This document shows, piece by piece, positions 12,306 to 24,131 of a stretch of DNA of 64,000 nucleotides (position 1 is its first letter; every line of letters starts with the position of its first letter). The position numbers and the translations under genes are program-made. This DNA comes from Oehlia diaphana (Eukaryota; Glomeromycota; Glomeromycetes; Glomerales; Glomeraceae), in contig QZLH01000377.1 in the NCBI GenBank assembly GCA_003833135.1, positions 34,243 to 98,242 of the forward strand, given 5' to 3'. Below the pieces are notes generated by a model. That model ran no database searches and was not told where the DNA came from. It was given only the letters and a program-made list of their open reading frames with translations.

Positions 12306-12678
12306 NNNNNNNNNNNNNNNNNNNNNNNNNNNNNNNNNNNNNNNNNNNNNNNNNNNNNNNNNNNNNNNNNNNNNNNNNNNNNNNNNNNNNNNNNNNNNNN
12401 NNNNNNNNNNNNNNNNNNNNNNNNNNNNNNNNNNNNNNNNNNNNNNNNNNNNNNNNNNNNNNNNNNNNNNNNNNNNNNNNNNNNNNNNNNNNNNNNNNNN
12501 NNNNNNNNNNNNNNNNNNNNNNNNNNNNNNNNNNNNNNNNNNNNNNNNNNNNNNNNNNNNNNNNNNNNNNNNNNNNNNNNNNNNNNNNNNNNNNNNNNNN
12601 NNNNNNNNNNNNNNNNNNNNNNNNNNNNNNNNNNNNNNNNNNNNNNNNNNNNNNNNNNNNNNNNNNNNNNNNNNNNNN
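12306..12678. other. Assembly gap (373 N)
   Basis: A run of N bases preceded by a long poly-T and followed at once by a 91-bp stretch copied from 19879-19969. The true gap size and the order of the flanking contigs are therefore doubtful. Confidence 0.99.
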
Positions 12679-12769
12679 CTTTGTTAAGTATTGTGCAAAG
12701 AAGAATTTGATAATTTTTTGGATCACTCGTATACTATGATTAATTATTATCATTATATAAATATATATT
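12679..12769. repeat. 91-bp duplicate of BTB-gene sequence at the gap edge
   Basis: Identical over 91 bp to 19879-19969, which spans the start of exon 2 and the intron 1 end of the downstream MATH/BTB gene. The copy starts exactly at the last N. Beyond 12769 both copies run into A-rich sequence and diverge. It is not a working gene here because only a fragment of an exon is present. Confidence 0.9.
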
Positions 12770-12822
12770 AATATTAAAAAAAAAGAAAAAAAAAAAAAAA
12801 AAAAAAATTTTTTTTTTTAAAA

Positions 12823-12858
<36 letters not shown>

Positions 12859-13168
12859 TTTTTTTTTTTTTTTTTTTTGTTTATATTTATTATTATTTAT
12901 TATTATTTTATCATTTTCCTTTATATATATATATTATATTTTCCTTTTTTTCTTTTGAAAACGTTTCTATTAAAACATTAAATTAATTTAAATTAAAAAA
13001 TCAATAACCATATATATTAATATATTATATATATGCTTTCATAATTTTCAAACAAATTTAAATACTAACCGATTTTTCAAACTTTTTTTTCTTCATTTTA
13101 TTTATTTTATTCATCTTTTTTTTTTAAAAAAAAAAAACTTTTTTTTTAAAAAAAATCCTTCTTCAAAC

Positions 13169-14134
13169 ATGCGTCTCTTTCCAAAACGGTTGAGTCTTCA
13201 TATTCAAACAGAATCAAGAAAACTTAAAAAATCTATAAGTAAAAGATATCATGAAGTTTCATCCGATTCTGAACATGAACCTGATTCAGAAGAAGCAATT
13301 ACAAGTGATGATTATGAAGAAGCAATTACACCTAGAGAATCACCATCAACAGCAAAAGTTGAATTACCTTTAGATTTCGCTGATAATTCAGGAAATTTCG
13401 TTAAAACCATGAATATTATTAAACGAGAATCCAAACGTTTAAGTACCATGATGATTAATGATGGAAATACCAATGATATTAATTCTTACCTTGATGATAA
13501 TAATAATAATGAAAGTTTAAGTCCAACTTTTGATCATCAACAATTTCCTTCATCAAATTCATCATTAGAATATTCAACTGAAGATTTTTATTCAGAATAT
13601 TTCTCTGAAAAGAATGCAAAAGATCGAGCTATTTATTTTGCTTGTAGAATAAAAAAACAATTACCAACAATTTTTTCTGGTATACAATTAAATATATCAA
13701 AAGAATGTCCTGAATCAATTCCTGAAATATCACCTTTTGATATAACGAAAATGGTTGCGGATCGTTTATTTACTTTAACTTATATAAATGAAATGATGCC
13801 TTCATTTTCTCGTGAACGTACAAAAATTTTAGAAAAACTTGATATGAAATTATCAAAACAAGGAGATTCTAAATTATCTCAAAAAATTGGTGGAAGGGAA
13901 GCTTTTTTTGCTTTTCGTTATACTTTGGATCATTATTTTAAACATAATATTTTACCTTCACAAAAAACATTAATGGTTGAAAGAGCAAGAAAGATTATAC
14001 AACAATGTATTGAAAGTGAAGAAAAATTAAGTGATAGAGAACGTGAATGTATGTATTGTTTTCATCGTTTGATGAGTGGAATGAATTGGGATAATGATGA
14101 TATGGATCCAAGTGTATGTGGTTTAAATGATTAA
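13169..14134 (+). CDS. Unrecognised protein, single exon (321 aa)
   Basis: I do not recognise a family. The first 150 residues are Ser/Glu/Asp-rich and probably disordered, with a basic N-terminus (RLFPKRLSLHIQ) and two near-repeats of EEAIT. From about residue 150 to the end the protein looks folded and helical (CRIKKQLPTIFSGIQLNIS; a RERECMYCFHRLMSGMNWD segment near the C-terminus). No signal peptide or membrane segment. The start is the first ATG after a T-run/A-run leader. Codon use resembles the neighbouring genes, and the length and amino-acid balance argue for a real gene. Possibly lineage-specific. Confidence 0.8.
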   Translation: MRLFPKRLSLHIQTESRKLKKSISKRYHEVSSDSEHEPDSEEAITSDDYEEAITPRESPSTAKVELPLDFADNSGNFVKTMNIIKRESKRLSTMMINDGNTNDINSYLDDNNNNESLSPTFDHQQFPSSNSSLEYSTEDFYSEYFSEKNAKDRAIYFACRIKKQLPTIFSGIQLNISKECPESIPEISPFDITKMVADRLFTLTYINEMMPSFSRERTKILEKLDMKLSKQGDSKLSQKIGGREAFFAFRYTLDHYFKHNILPSQKTLMVERARKIIQQCIESEEKLSDRERECMYCFHRLMSGMNWDNDDMDPSVCGLND

Positions 14135-15250
14135 ACGTAATCATAATTAATTTATTATTATTTATAAAGTATATATAAAGTTTAAATAAAGTGTGTTGAT
14201 AGTTCCGTTTATTTTTAGTGTTTAGTATTTTTTTTTGTAGATAGTTAAATCATTTTCTTTCTTTTTTAATAAAGAATCATATAAATATATAATTTGAATA
14301 ATATATATATATTGACCTTTTTCTTTCTTTTTTTTTTCCTTTTCTTTTTCATCCCCTTCTTTTTTTTCTTCTTCTTCTTTTTTCTTCTTTTTCTCTTCTT
14401 TAGATCTAAAAAAAAATTTTTATTTTGATAATTCAAGTATTATGACGACTTATTGACTATTTTGGTAATCAATAATATATAATTGTTCAAAAATCATCGG
14501 GACTCTAAACCGAAAATAGAAAGAAAGAAAGTGTATCAAAACCAAAATTATTTAAAAAAAAAATTTTCATTTATGAATAAAATTGAAAAAAAAACTTTTA
14601 TTGTAAATTGTTTCTCGGGAAGGGATGATTATCATAAAAATTATTAATGTAATTTACCAAATTAAGGAGTGATTTGTAAAAACAACCTTTTTTATTATTA
14701 CAATGAGAAGAAAAAAATTATTATTACCTAAATCAAATAATTCATTAACACAATGAATTTTTTTTTTTCCTACACAAAATATAAAATAATTATACCGTAT
14801 TGCCGAGACCTTACCTTAAAGTAACTGACCATGTGGAAATGGTTTACTTTCATTACATAAGCTTAAAAAAAAAGTTTGTAATGCAGCAATTTCATAATTA
14901 CAATTAACATAACATACAAATAACATACAACATAATCATAACATTTATCATAAACATTTATTATAACATTTATTATATTATAATATATATATATCAAGTT
15001 AGTAAACTTGAAAAAGCGAGTAAAAAAAAATACTGATTTTAGGAATTTCATGTTTATATGCCAAAATTGGTTAATAATGTATGTATAACATCAATTAACA
15101 ATATGTATCGATTGATACAATATCAAGATTTTTTTTTCAGAACTACAAATTTTAAACGATCATCATTTCAAAAGCAAATGACCAAAAGAATAAGAAAGAT
15201 TACCGAAAAAGAAAAATCCCGACAACGTGTAATTGATTAACATATTGTGG

Positions 15251-15284
<34 letters not shown>

Positions 15285-16791
15285 CACTTTTTAATCACTT
15301 TTTATCACTTTTCCTTTTTTATTATTTTTAATAAACTTCAAATATTATTGATAATGAAACTAAAAACTATCCGACTATGAAATTACTTGAATGAAAATAT
15401 TCAAAACCAATCATGATCTGATTCAACACGAAATAGGTGAAATATCCTCCCCCCTAGACCCTAGAATATGGAAATATACGTAATAATTATGTATGTTGTT
15501 GGTCTGTTTGGTCTTTTAAATATAGTTATACTCTTTTCAACTATTGGTTAAAATTATTGGCTGTAAAAAAAATGTAATGTCGATTATAAGGGGAGTGATT
15601 ACTCAGTGAATTTACTCATTACGTAATGTATCCTTATTATAAATACTCTTTTTGGTTATTGGCTAAAAAATAATGATTGTAATTTCCCCAGTTTTTTTTT
15701 TTATATTTTTCGATTTGTAATTTTTTGGCGTGAATCTATTAGATAGAAACATAAACAAAAACTTTATTTTTTTTTTATAGAAATAAGTATTATTTAAAAT
15801 GATGTCCAAATTTGGTAATAAAAACTTATCTATTATAAATTCTTTATAGAGAACCTTTCAATCAATCATTTAGATTCATAGAAAGGAAACTACCGAAAGA
15901 TTCCTGTACAGTTTATCGGACCGTCGCTTCTTTTGGTTTTTCAAGTTAAAGGTCTTGTTTTTTAAAAAAAATAAAAAGAGAAATGATTATCTTTACTTGA
16001 AATAAAATCTTGAAACATATTTCACATGTAATTTATAAAACTTAAATAAATGAGAATATATTTAGTTTATCAAATAGTTACTATATAATTTGGTCGGTTT
16101 CATTTGTCTTACAAGATGTTATATCTACAAGAATTTTTCCCCCAAAAAAAGTGTTTCAAAATAAACAAAAAACTTATTTTTAATCTTTTTAAGCCACTTT
16201 TATTGGTTTAAAACAGTCCGTATTGAAAAATTCAACTTTTGAAGTATCGATGCCTTTTTCTATTAAAAACACTATATTAAGAAACATTACATGGAAACAT
16301 TACATTGTGGAAACATTACATGGAAACATTACATGGTGGGAACATTACATGAGAACATTACAGTATTACAAGGTGAACAGACTGTCATCATTTTTGAACA
16401 CAATTTTGACAGTTCAAAGTACATATTACCGCACAAACCTTATAGTTATATGATTATATGATTTTTACCTTATTTGCATCACAACATCACAAAGGGTCAA
16501 AGCACATAGATTTTTTATTTGTTTAGCAAATATTTATTATTACAATATCAGCTATATTCGGTAAATTTGCAGGAAAATATTATATTATCTTGTTATAGTC
16601 ATAAAAAATTGAAGTACCAATTATTATTTACGAAATAAGTATACATATATACATAATTAATATAGTAAAAACCTTATAAAATATATAATAATATAATTAT
16701 AATATAAAAACTAATAAAACATAATATAAAAGCTAGTTCTTAATTATTAAACCTAGTCCTTAATTCTTAATTATTTCTTATCTAATCTTAA
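14135..16791. other. Intergenic, 2.7 kb
   Basis: No gene supported. Pyrimidine-rich stretch at about 14310-14400 behind the upstream gene, scattered homopolymers, and a minisatellite at 16281-16363. Small reading frames (for example at 15058-15240 and 16223-16453) have compositions explained by the repeats or by AT bias. Confidence 0.6.
16281..16363. repeat. GAAACATTACATG minisatellite
   Basis: About six consecutive 13-16-bp units on the theme GAAACATTACATG, with small insertions (TGTG, GTGG) between some of them. Confidence 0.9.
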
Positions 16792-18076
16792 TTAATTAAT
16801 AAAATCAAATGATTCTTCAGGATATAATCTTAAAAAAATTTCCGTATTTAACTTAAGAAAATTCGGATTATCCGAATAATTTTCTAATATATCTTTATAA
16901 CCTTTTGAATTTCTAACATATTGAATATTTTCTACTATAAATCTTATAATATGTTCTTTTAAATCTGTCCATTTCCAAGCATATTTAAATAACATTTCTG
17001 CTGCATTGTTTATATTTAATCTATCAAAGATATGATATTTTACTACTCTTTTCAAATCATCTAAAAGATATTTATCAGATAATCTAAATAAATTCCATAA
17101 ATTATTAAAATATTTAATAAAACTTTCTTTCTCATTAATAATAAGTTCTTCAGTATAAAAAAATAATATCATTGAAAGTACAGCATCATAATTAAAATCT
17201 GTAATTTCAATCACATATTTAATATTTGATTCTTTATCTAGATCATGATCTTTTGTTTCTTTCCAATTACCATTAAACATAAATTTAAAATGATCCGATT
17301 TTAATATAAGAATTGAACTTTTTACGTATAACCTTTCACCTTGAATTATAAACATGACATCCGCTTGATTTTGATTAGGATTTTTTAATTCATTAATTAA
17401 ATCAGAAATCAAATTCTTTGGAACATTTTTTGATCGAATAGATCTTTCAATATTTGTTGCATCAAGGTGAAAAGGATATAAATTTACACCAAAAATCATG
17501 TTATCAACTAAGGTTTTTCTTGGAGCTTTCATACAATAACCTCTATAACCTCTGCCATCTAAGAGAAAATAAATTAGATTAGATATACTGTATAATATGG
17601 GGACTGACTATACCAGTATATAAAACACGAAAATACATACAAACGGTACAGTAATAAAAGTGTAATCAATATTTACCTTCAATTATTTTAATATTTTTTG
17701 CGCCAAATCTAAGAATTTCATTACTATAAAGGGATTTTGTATACATAACAATGGAAGAAATATCGTAACAAAATAAGTTATTTTCTTTATTATCGTTAAT
17801 TTCGTTACTATCGTTACTTTTAGATTTTGCAAGCAAATTCAAAACGAAAACTTTTTTGTCATTATCATCATACTGTATTTAGAAATAATTATTAAAAAAT
17901 TTAATAATGATTTTAAATATTATAATGGATTTTCTTTTTTAACTTACCGGATGAAAAGTTAAATGCCATTCTATCGATGTTAAATAAGGCGGAAAATTAA
18001 CAGGTTGTTTGATATGTAAAACATTATTCAAAGCAAAACCAAAAGAATGAAGGTTTTGATGATTTTGAAAATTCAT
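16792..18076 (-). CDS. MATH-like/BTB domain protein, copy 1
   Basis: Probable substrate adaptor for a Cullin-3 ubiquitin ligase, by family analogy. Exons 18076-17948, 17872-17677 and 17558-16792; 363 residues. The N-terminal 130 residues look like a divergent MATH (TRAF) domain: FPPYLTSIEWHLTFHP then KVFVLNLLA. The BTB/POZ domain starts at about residue 185: ADVMFIIQGERLYVKSSILILKSDHFKFMF, then YVIEITDFNYDAVLSMILFFYTEEL, followed by a BACK-like helical tail (AAEMLFKYAWKWTDLKE). It is a tandem paralogue of the next gene: both have three exons, and exon 1 is exactly 129 nt in each. A minisatellite sits directly upstream of the start codon. Confidence 0.88.
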
Positions 18077-18198
18077 TTTTTTTATGAAGTAGCTGGTGTA
18101 TTTTTATGAAGTAGTTGGTGATTTTTTATGAAGTAGTTGGTGAATTTTTATGAAATAGCTGGTGATTTTTGTAAAGTAGCTGATGAATTAGCTGGTGA
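18077..18198. repeat. TTTTTATGAAGTAGTTGGTGA minisatellite
   Basis: Four to five tandem units of about 22 bp, slightly degenerate, beginning immediately upstream of the start codon of MATH/BTB copy 1. A looser unit recurs at about 18336-18354. Between and after them lie GAGA runs and repeats of AAAGAACGTAAAG (to about 18470). Confidence 0.88.
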
Positions 18199-18849
18199 AA
18201 CGAGAGAGAGAGAGCAAGTAATTATATTAAAAAGAATGTGTAATTATATTAAAGAGAGAGAAGTAAAGAACGTAAAGATATAAAGAATATGTATGTATGA
18301 GAAGATTTTTTAAAAATATTTTTCTAAATATTTTTTTATGAAATAGCTGGTGAAAAGAGAGAGAGAAAAGTAATTATATTAAAAAAGAACGTAAAAATAC
18401 AGTATTAGAACGTAAAGAACGTAAAGTGTAAAGATCAAAAGAATGTAAAGATATTATGAGAAGATTTTTATGAGATACTTTTTTTTGAAAAAGTCAAATT
18501 TCAAAGGTATATATATACTTTTTGATTTTAGACTTTTTGTTATGATGACTATTACGAATGTTGAGTCAAATCTTCAAATCACAAAATATGAGTCAGAATC
18601 ATTCAAATCATAAAGTTCAATAAATGTTCATAATTATATTTTATTAAAAATAATAATATAATGACAAAAAAAAAAAAAAATAAAACCCCCCAAATTATTA
18701 ATTAGATAAAAATTATTTTACGTAATAATATATATATGTAATTTTTTTTTAAAAAAAAAGAAATAAAGATAAAAGAAAATATAATATGATATATATATAT
18801 ATATATATATATGTAAGATTATTAATATAGATTATATAGATTATAAATT
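18199..18849. other. Intergenic between the two MATH/BTB genes
   Basis: Upstream region of copy 1 and downstream region of copy 2. Holds GAGA runs, short AACGTAAAGA repeats, a T-run/A-run tract (about 18739-18758) and a (TA)n run (about 18790-18811). No gene seen. Confidence 0.6.
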
Positions 18850-20212
18850 TTAACCCAACAATAATTCTTCAAGTAATTCATGATACATTGGATAATCCGA
18901 TTTTGATGCAACAATTTGTCTAAAACCTTTTGTTTTTCTAATCTTTACAAAATGTTGAATATTATAATTTTTAATCAATTCTTTTAAATCGGGCCATTTC
19001 CAAGCATATTTAAATAACATTTCAGCTGCATTCCTTTCATTTAATAAATTATTAATAATATGAATTTTAATCCTATGTCTCAAATCATCCACAAAATATT
19101 TATCAGAAATACTAAATAAATTCCATATATTATCCAAACTATAATTTATAAAATCCGCTTCATCAGTATATAAAAAATGTAACATTGCAATTACTGTCTC
19201 ATAATTAAAATCCGTAATTTCAATCTCATATTTATATCGATTCTCATTAATTTCGTTTTTCGTGTTTGTTGTTGAAGATCTTTGAGACCTTTGTTTTTTA
19301 TTACATTCCATCCATTCACCTTCAAACATTGCCTCAAAATAATCTGATCTCATTGCAAGAATCGAACTATTTGCATAAATAGCTCGACCTTGAACTTTAA
19401 ATTTAACATCTCCTCGATCAGGTTTATTCAATTCATTAGACCAAGCATTAACTAAATTTTCTGCTACTTGTTTGGTTCCAAAAGTAGTTTTTGGAGGAAT
19501 TTTTGTGAATCGAGCTTCACTAAATTGTACATTAATAATTATATTATTAAGTAGCGTGGATCTTGGACGGTTGTAAACAAGAACTATTACCAATAATAAG
19601 ATAATATTAAAAGATCAAGAAAAAAAAAAATAAAAAAAAAAATGTAAAAAAAATGAAAAAATAAAGAGTGAAATATAATATAAAAAGGGTTCAATATAAT
19701 TGATATTTAGGTTAAACTTAAATTTTAAATTACTTTTTTTTTTTTTACTACTTACAGAGTCCGGATTTAACAAATATCTTATCATTTGTAGAGACTTCAT
19801 GAATAATATCACCTGAAGGAGTTTTCAAAATAACTTTTAAAGGCAAGAAAGTGTCCGTAAAATGTTTTGATTCTTCGTCTTTGTTAAGTATTGTGCAAAG
19901 AAGAATTTGATAATTTTTTGGATCACTCGTATACTATGATTAATTATTATCATTATATAAATATATATTTTTTTTAAAAAAAAAGAAAAAAAAAAAAAGA
20001 AAAAAGAAAAAAATTTTTTTCGTAAATTTTACAATAATCTCTCAAGAAAATAAATCAAAATAAAATAAATATCGATAGCATACTGGGTCAAAGATCAACA
20101 TCCAATTTCTACAAGTTGATGTAGCAAAAGGTGGAGAGTATACTCTTTCTGTTAATTTTGATACATTCTCAAGTTTATATTCAAAAGAACAATAACCTGC
20201 TCGATAACTCAT
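18850..20212 (-). CDS. MATH/BTB domain protein, copy 2
   Basis: Same family and orientation as the preceding gene. Exons 20212-20084, 19933-19756 and 19583-18850; 346 residues. The N-terminal MATH-like region is clearer here: CSFEYKLENVSKL, then VYSPPFATSTCRNWMLIFDP. BTB begins at about residue 145: GDVKFKVQGRAIYANSSILAMRSDYFEAMF, followed by YEIEITDFNYETVIAMLHFLYTDEA and a helical tail with AAEMLFKYAWKWPDLKEL, nearly identical to copy 1. A basic Lys/Arg/Ser/Thr insert separates the two BTB halves. The start of exon 2 and the end of intron 1 are duplicated next to the assembly gap at 12679-12769. The exon 3 junction (19583) is the least certain of the three. Confidence 0.88.
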
Positions 20213-21449
20213 ATTTAAACCAAATTGTTAAAAAGGATTTGATTTGTAAAAAATAAAATAAAATAATAATAAAAAAAAAAAAGTGAATTAAAAGTAAAAG
20301 GGACAATTAAAAAAAAAAAATTTTTTTTTCAACTTTTTTTCCTTTTTATTGATAAATTATTCTTGTTTATTATGTTTACAATTATTTTTAAGAAAAACAG
20401 GTTAATTATAGAAAAAAATATAACAAAAGGTGGGTATTATTTATAATAATTCTCACAATCCTCCGAGTTACACGGGGACAGAACCAATCTTAACTCCGGA
20501 ACTTAATAAATTCAGGTATTTTTTAACAAAATATTATAATTTATACAATGTGATAAATAAATATTGTCTAAATTGTCTAAGCATTTTAATTTTTTATCTC
20601 GTGATAAAATCCTGAATGTAAACTTGATTGAATAATAATAATATTATTCAGGCACGAGTTTCAGGCACGATTTTGCGTGTCTTTTAAGGATCTTTCAATG
20701 AAATATTAACTAGGAAGTTGATTTAATAAAGCTAAAAATCTTATCAATCAATCTAACTTTTTTTTTAATGACACGTAACTCAAATCATTTTTTGAAGTAA
20801 AATGTATCGATCTTTTGAATCGGGTACAAACTTTACAAATGCAGCTTCGTTTTTGTTTATATTTTGAAAGTAATAAAAATAATAATTCATAATAACCTTT
20901 TATTTAAAATACCCAAAAGGTGAATTACCCAAAAAGTAAAATTATTCAAAAGGAATTGTTTAATCGACAAAGTTTGAGTGTTATGACTCGTTTGACTGTT
21001 TGACTCCCCCAAAATAATTTTTAAGTTTATTATGAAGTATTATTTATTTATATTCTTTATATATATAGTAAATCACATTTATCACATTGATCGAAATGAC
21101 GATAAACAGGACTGACTCCTGATGACTCAGTCAAAGTTATTGCTATATATATATTATGTATGATGTATTATATTATTATTTTTAAATCAAACTGAAATTC
21201 CTGAAATTCCTGAAATTCCTTTTTTATTATTTATATATCATTTATTATTTATATCATTTTATATAATTTTATATAATTAAAGATTTTTTTGTAATTAATA
21301 AATACGATACTACTAGTATCGTAAGTACGATACTATACTTATTATTAATTTACTTTCTACTATAATTAATTTTTTTTTTTTTAAAAAAAAGATAATAATA
21401 ATAATAACAATGTTCTAATTATTAATGTTCACGATAAAAATGTATACAC
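20213..21449. other. Intergenic, 1.2 kb
   Basis: No gene supported. Homopolymers, a short triple repeat of CTGAAATTC at about 21190-21219, a TACGATACTA inverted/direct repeat at about 21303-21335, and a T-run/A-run tract (about 21370-21390). Confidence 0.6.
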
Positions 21450-23787
21450 TTAATTTAATTTTGAAATTTCTTGTTCAATATGATCTTGGTTTTCCTCAAT
21501 ATTTACTCTACAATAAATCAAGTTAATTATATTTATGACAAAAATGATAATTAATTAAAAAAAAAAAACTTACCTTTGGGAAGTTACTTCATGGCTTGAT
21601 TGAGAACTATCCCCATGACTTGCTCTTACGGTAGATTCATCATCCCATTTGTTATTAAATTCATCATCATCATCATCATGTTCATCCCCAATATCGAATA
21701 TAGCAGATCCACTATCATTATGTAACCTGTCGCTCTCAGATCTGAATTTCACATTATCATACCCCATATTTTCAGCTGCTCGGAGTGTGTTTTCTAATTC
21801 ATAAGGGTCTTCTTGTGTTAATTCCTCACTCATCGCAAATGTAAAAAAATGAAGTTGTTAAGGGATAATTTTTTTTTTAAAAAAAAAATTGTAATAAACA
21901 ACAATTTATTAAACCATTGTTCAAAATTTAAAGGATATCTCTTATTATTTCGTGTGGGTCTCCAAATAATAAGTATTACGCAAAATACAATTAAATATAA
22001 AATATTTAACCATCCATCTAAAAGAAACCATCTCCAACGCCAATATGTCGGTATCCAATCAGGATCTTCTCGACGAAGGTAATTAATCATGTTTATGAAA
22101 AAGAAAACTCCAAGAACAGCGACTGAAAATACAAGTAATCTATATAATCGTTTATACATTAAAGATTTCACGGTTTGTTTACGAATTTCAAGCGTTTGAA
22201 GTGTGTTGGTTATTGATTGAAGTGTCCAAATATAGAATGCTGTCATTGTGAGGGCAAGAGGAAAAATAACTAGAAAAATAAGAGGGTTCGCATTTTCTGG
22301 ATCTAAAAGCATTGTACCAGCTGAATAAATTATGCCAAATAAGAAATGTGTAGCTGCTAATGCACGACATTTATTCATCGTGCTTCCAAGTGTAGGCCTA
22401 AAAATTGTGTTTTGTTAGAAATATAAATAAAGAGATTTTAACCGATTTAAAGTTAAAATTCACCTACTTTACAACTCCATAGCCCATGCATACAATCAAT
22501 AGCATAAAAAATGAAATGGAATTTCTTCCAGCATTGAGAATAGCGACCACAATAATAAGGAATGTTGCTAGAAGAAATAAATCCATCATAATTAAAAAAT
22601 ATATATATATGTTTTTTAAAAATATCTTTCATTATATAAACCTACAAGAATGTCCATATGAATTATAATTTTCCCAATATCCCCAATTGAAAGCCATCTC
22701 CAACATGAGAAACAGGATGACTCCGGATATATAATTCTAATATAAAATCAAAACTTTAAAATAAACTTAAATATCAAATTTGTACTTTTGATTATATTAA
22801 ATTCATTTAATACCTGAACAGGTAAAATATCATGCCGGTGAATTATACTCAAAGTCATCCATACGATACCGATTACCAAATATATTAATGATAAAGCTCC
22901 ATAAAACTTGAATTTAAAAATAAAAAAAGAAAACTTTAAATTAGAAAACAAAAAAAAACCATCTCTTTGAATGATTTTGAAAAATCAAAGACACTTGCTG
23001 GTAATTTTGGATATTCTGAAGCAGGTAATTCTCCATAAGGATTTTGCCAATCAACCGTAACAAAATATTGGGTATCATCATTATTATCAACAGGACTAGC
23101 AGCAACACAATAAAACGCTGTCTTATTAATTGGATAGTTAAATGTATATGTATCCTTTGATGTAAGGTTAAAGAAATGAGTAACAATGGATGTTGTTTCA
23201 TTAATGGGGACAATAAAATTATTTTCCTGTGACTTTGAACAAAAATTCAAATCAATAGCAGCTTTATCACAAATGAGAATTTCCTGTATAATGTTATGAT
23301 ATTTTTTGGATTAATAAATTATTATAAAAAAATTAAAATAATTTTGAATGAGATACTAACCTTCCCATCTTCCAATTTATGACCTATTTTATAATAATCT
23401 TTCCATTCAGCTACAACTGCTGCGACATTTCCAGTTGTTACTGTATTATCTGGATTCAATTTTACTATGAAATTTTTTTTAAAATAAATTTTATATGTAA
23501 GTTATTATGACAGAATAATTTTGATTAATAGTATATATTACTCACGTGAAATAGCGGAATTTTTCCCTCCAACAATTGACGATTTTTCAAACATCAACGA
23601 GCATTTTTGATCTAAAGTATTAATCTAATAAAGAAATGGATAAAATATTTTGAGAAAAAAAAAATTTCCGTCGTAAAAGATAAAGATCATGATAAATATA
23701 TCTAACCAAAGAATCTTCATTAGCACTTATACAAGTTATCCAGACCATAAAAAGGGTCAACAGTGACCCCAATGTTAACCGGACCAT
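21450..23787 (-). CDS. PTM1: Lung seven-transmembrane receptor family protein (PTM1/GPR107-like)
   Basis: Membrane protein of the Golgi/endosome-associated LU7TM family. Ten exons: 23787-23707, 23624-23546, 23464-23361, 23283-22960, 22906-22814, 22736-22646, 22567-22468, 22397-21900, 21828-21574, 21507-21450; 560 residues. A signal peptide (LTLGSLLTLFMVWITCISA) leads a lumenal domain with several N-glycosylation sites (INETTS, NLTS, INKT). The 7TM block begins at FYGALSLIYLVIGIVWM and ends at LNILYLIVFCVILIIWRPT. Family hallmarks include WENYNSYG, MGYGVVKPTLG and WRWRWFLLDGWLNILYL. The cytosolic tail is acidic (EELTQEDPYELE, DDDDDE). The donor of the exon 8/9 intron is ambiguous: GTTTAT after 21900 or GTTTAA after 21915 both keep frame and differ by five residues. 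Confidence 0.93.
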
Positions 23788-24131
23788 TGGAAATTATTTT
23801 ATTTGGTAAGGAAAAAAAAAAAATTTTATTTTTTTTTAAGTTAAAATAAGAATGTGCGTTTGAGAAATCAAACTACAAATTAATACTTCATTTTATATCT
23901 AATTCCGGATGTTCCGGTAAACATATCCGAAGATAGAAATCTGATACTCAGCCTGCATATTTATCACGTGATCCCTGGAACTTATTAGCTTATAAGTGGA
24001 CTGTCAACACATAAATATTTACAATATACAGTGGCAACAATTGATTGGATCGCATAGTATAGTTTATCAATTATATATTATTGATATATATAGACTCAAT
24101 CAAAATGAAGAATAATTAAGAATCAAAAAAT
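23788..24131. other. Intergenic, short
   Basis: 344 bp between two minus-strand genes. AT-rich; holds the PTM1-like 5' flank. No gene or RNA seen. Confidence 0.6.

Larger units (their letters stand above)
10674..13168. other. Low-complexity intergenic region with assembly gap
   Basis: No gene supported. It contains TA-dinucleotide repeats (about 11312-11350), ATA repeats (11760-11830), T-run/A-run tracts (about 12225-12305 and 12780-12880) and a gap of N bases at 12306-12678. A reading frame that appears to cross the N stretch is an artefact. Confidence 0.7.

Noticed and set aside
12130..12753. Long open frame across the N gap
   Set aside because: It consists of untranslatable N bases flanked by homopolymer and by the 91-bp duplicate; no coding evidence.
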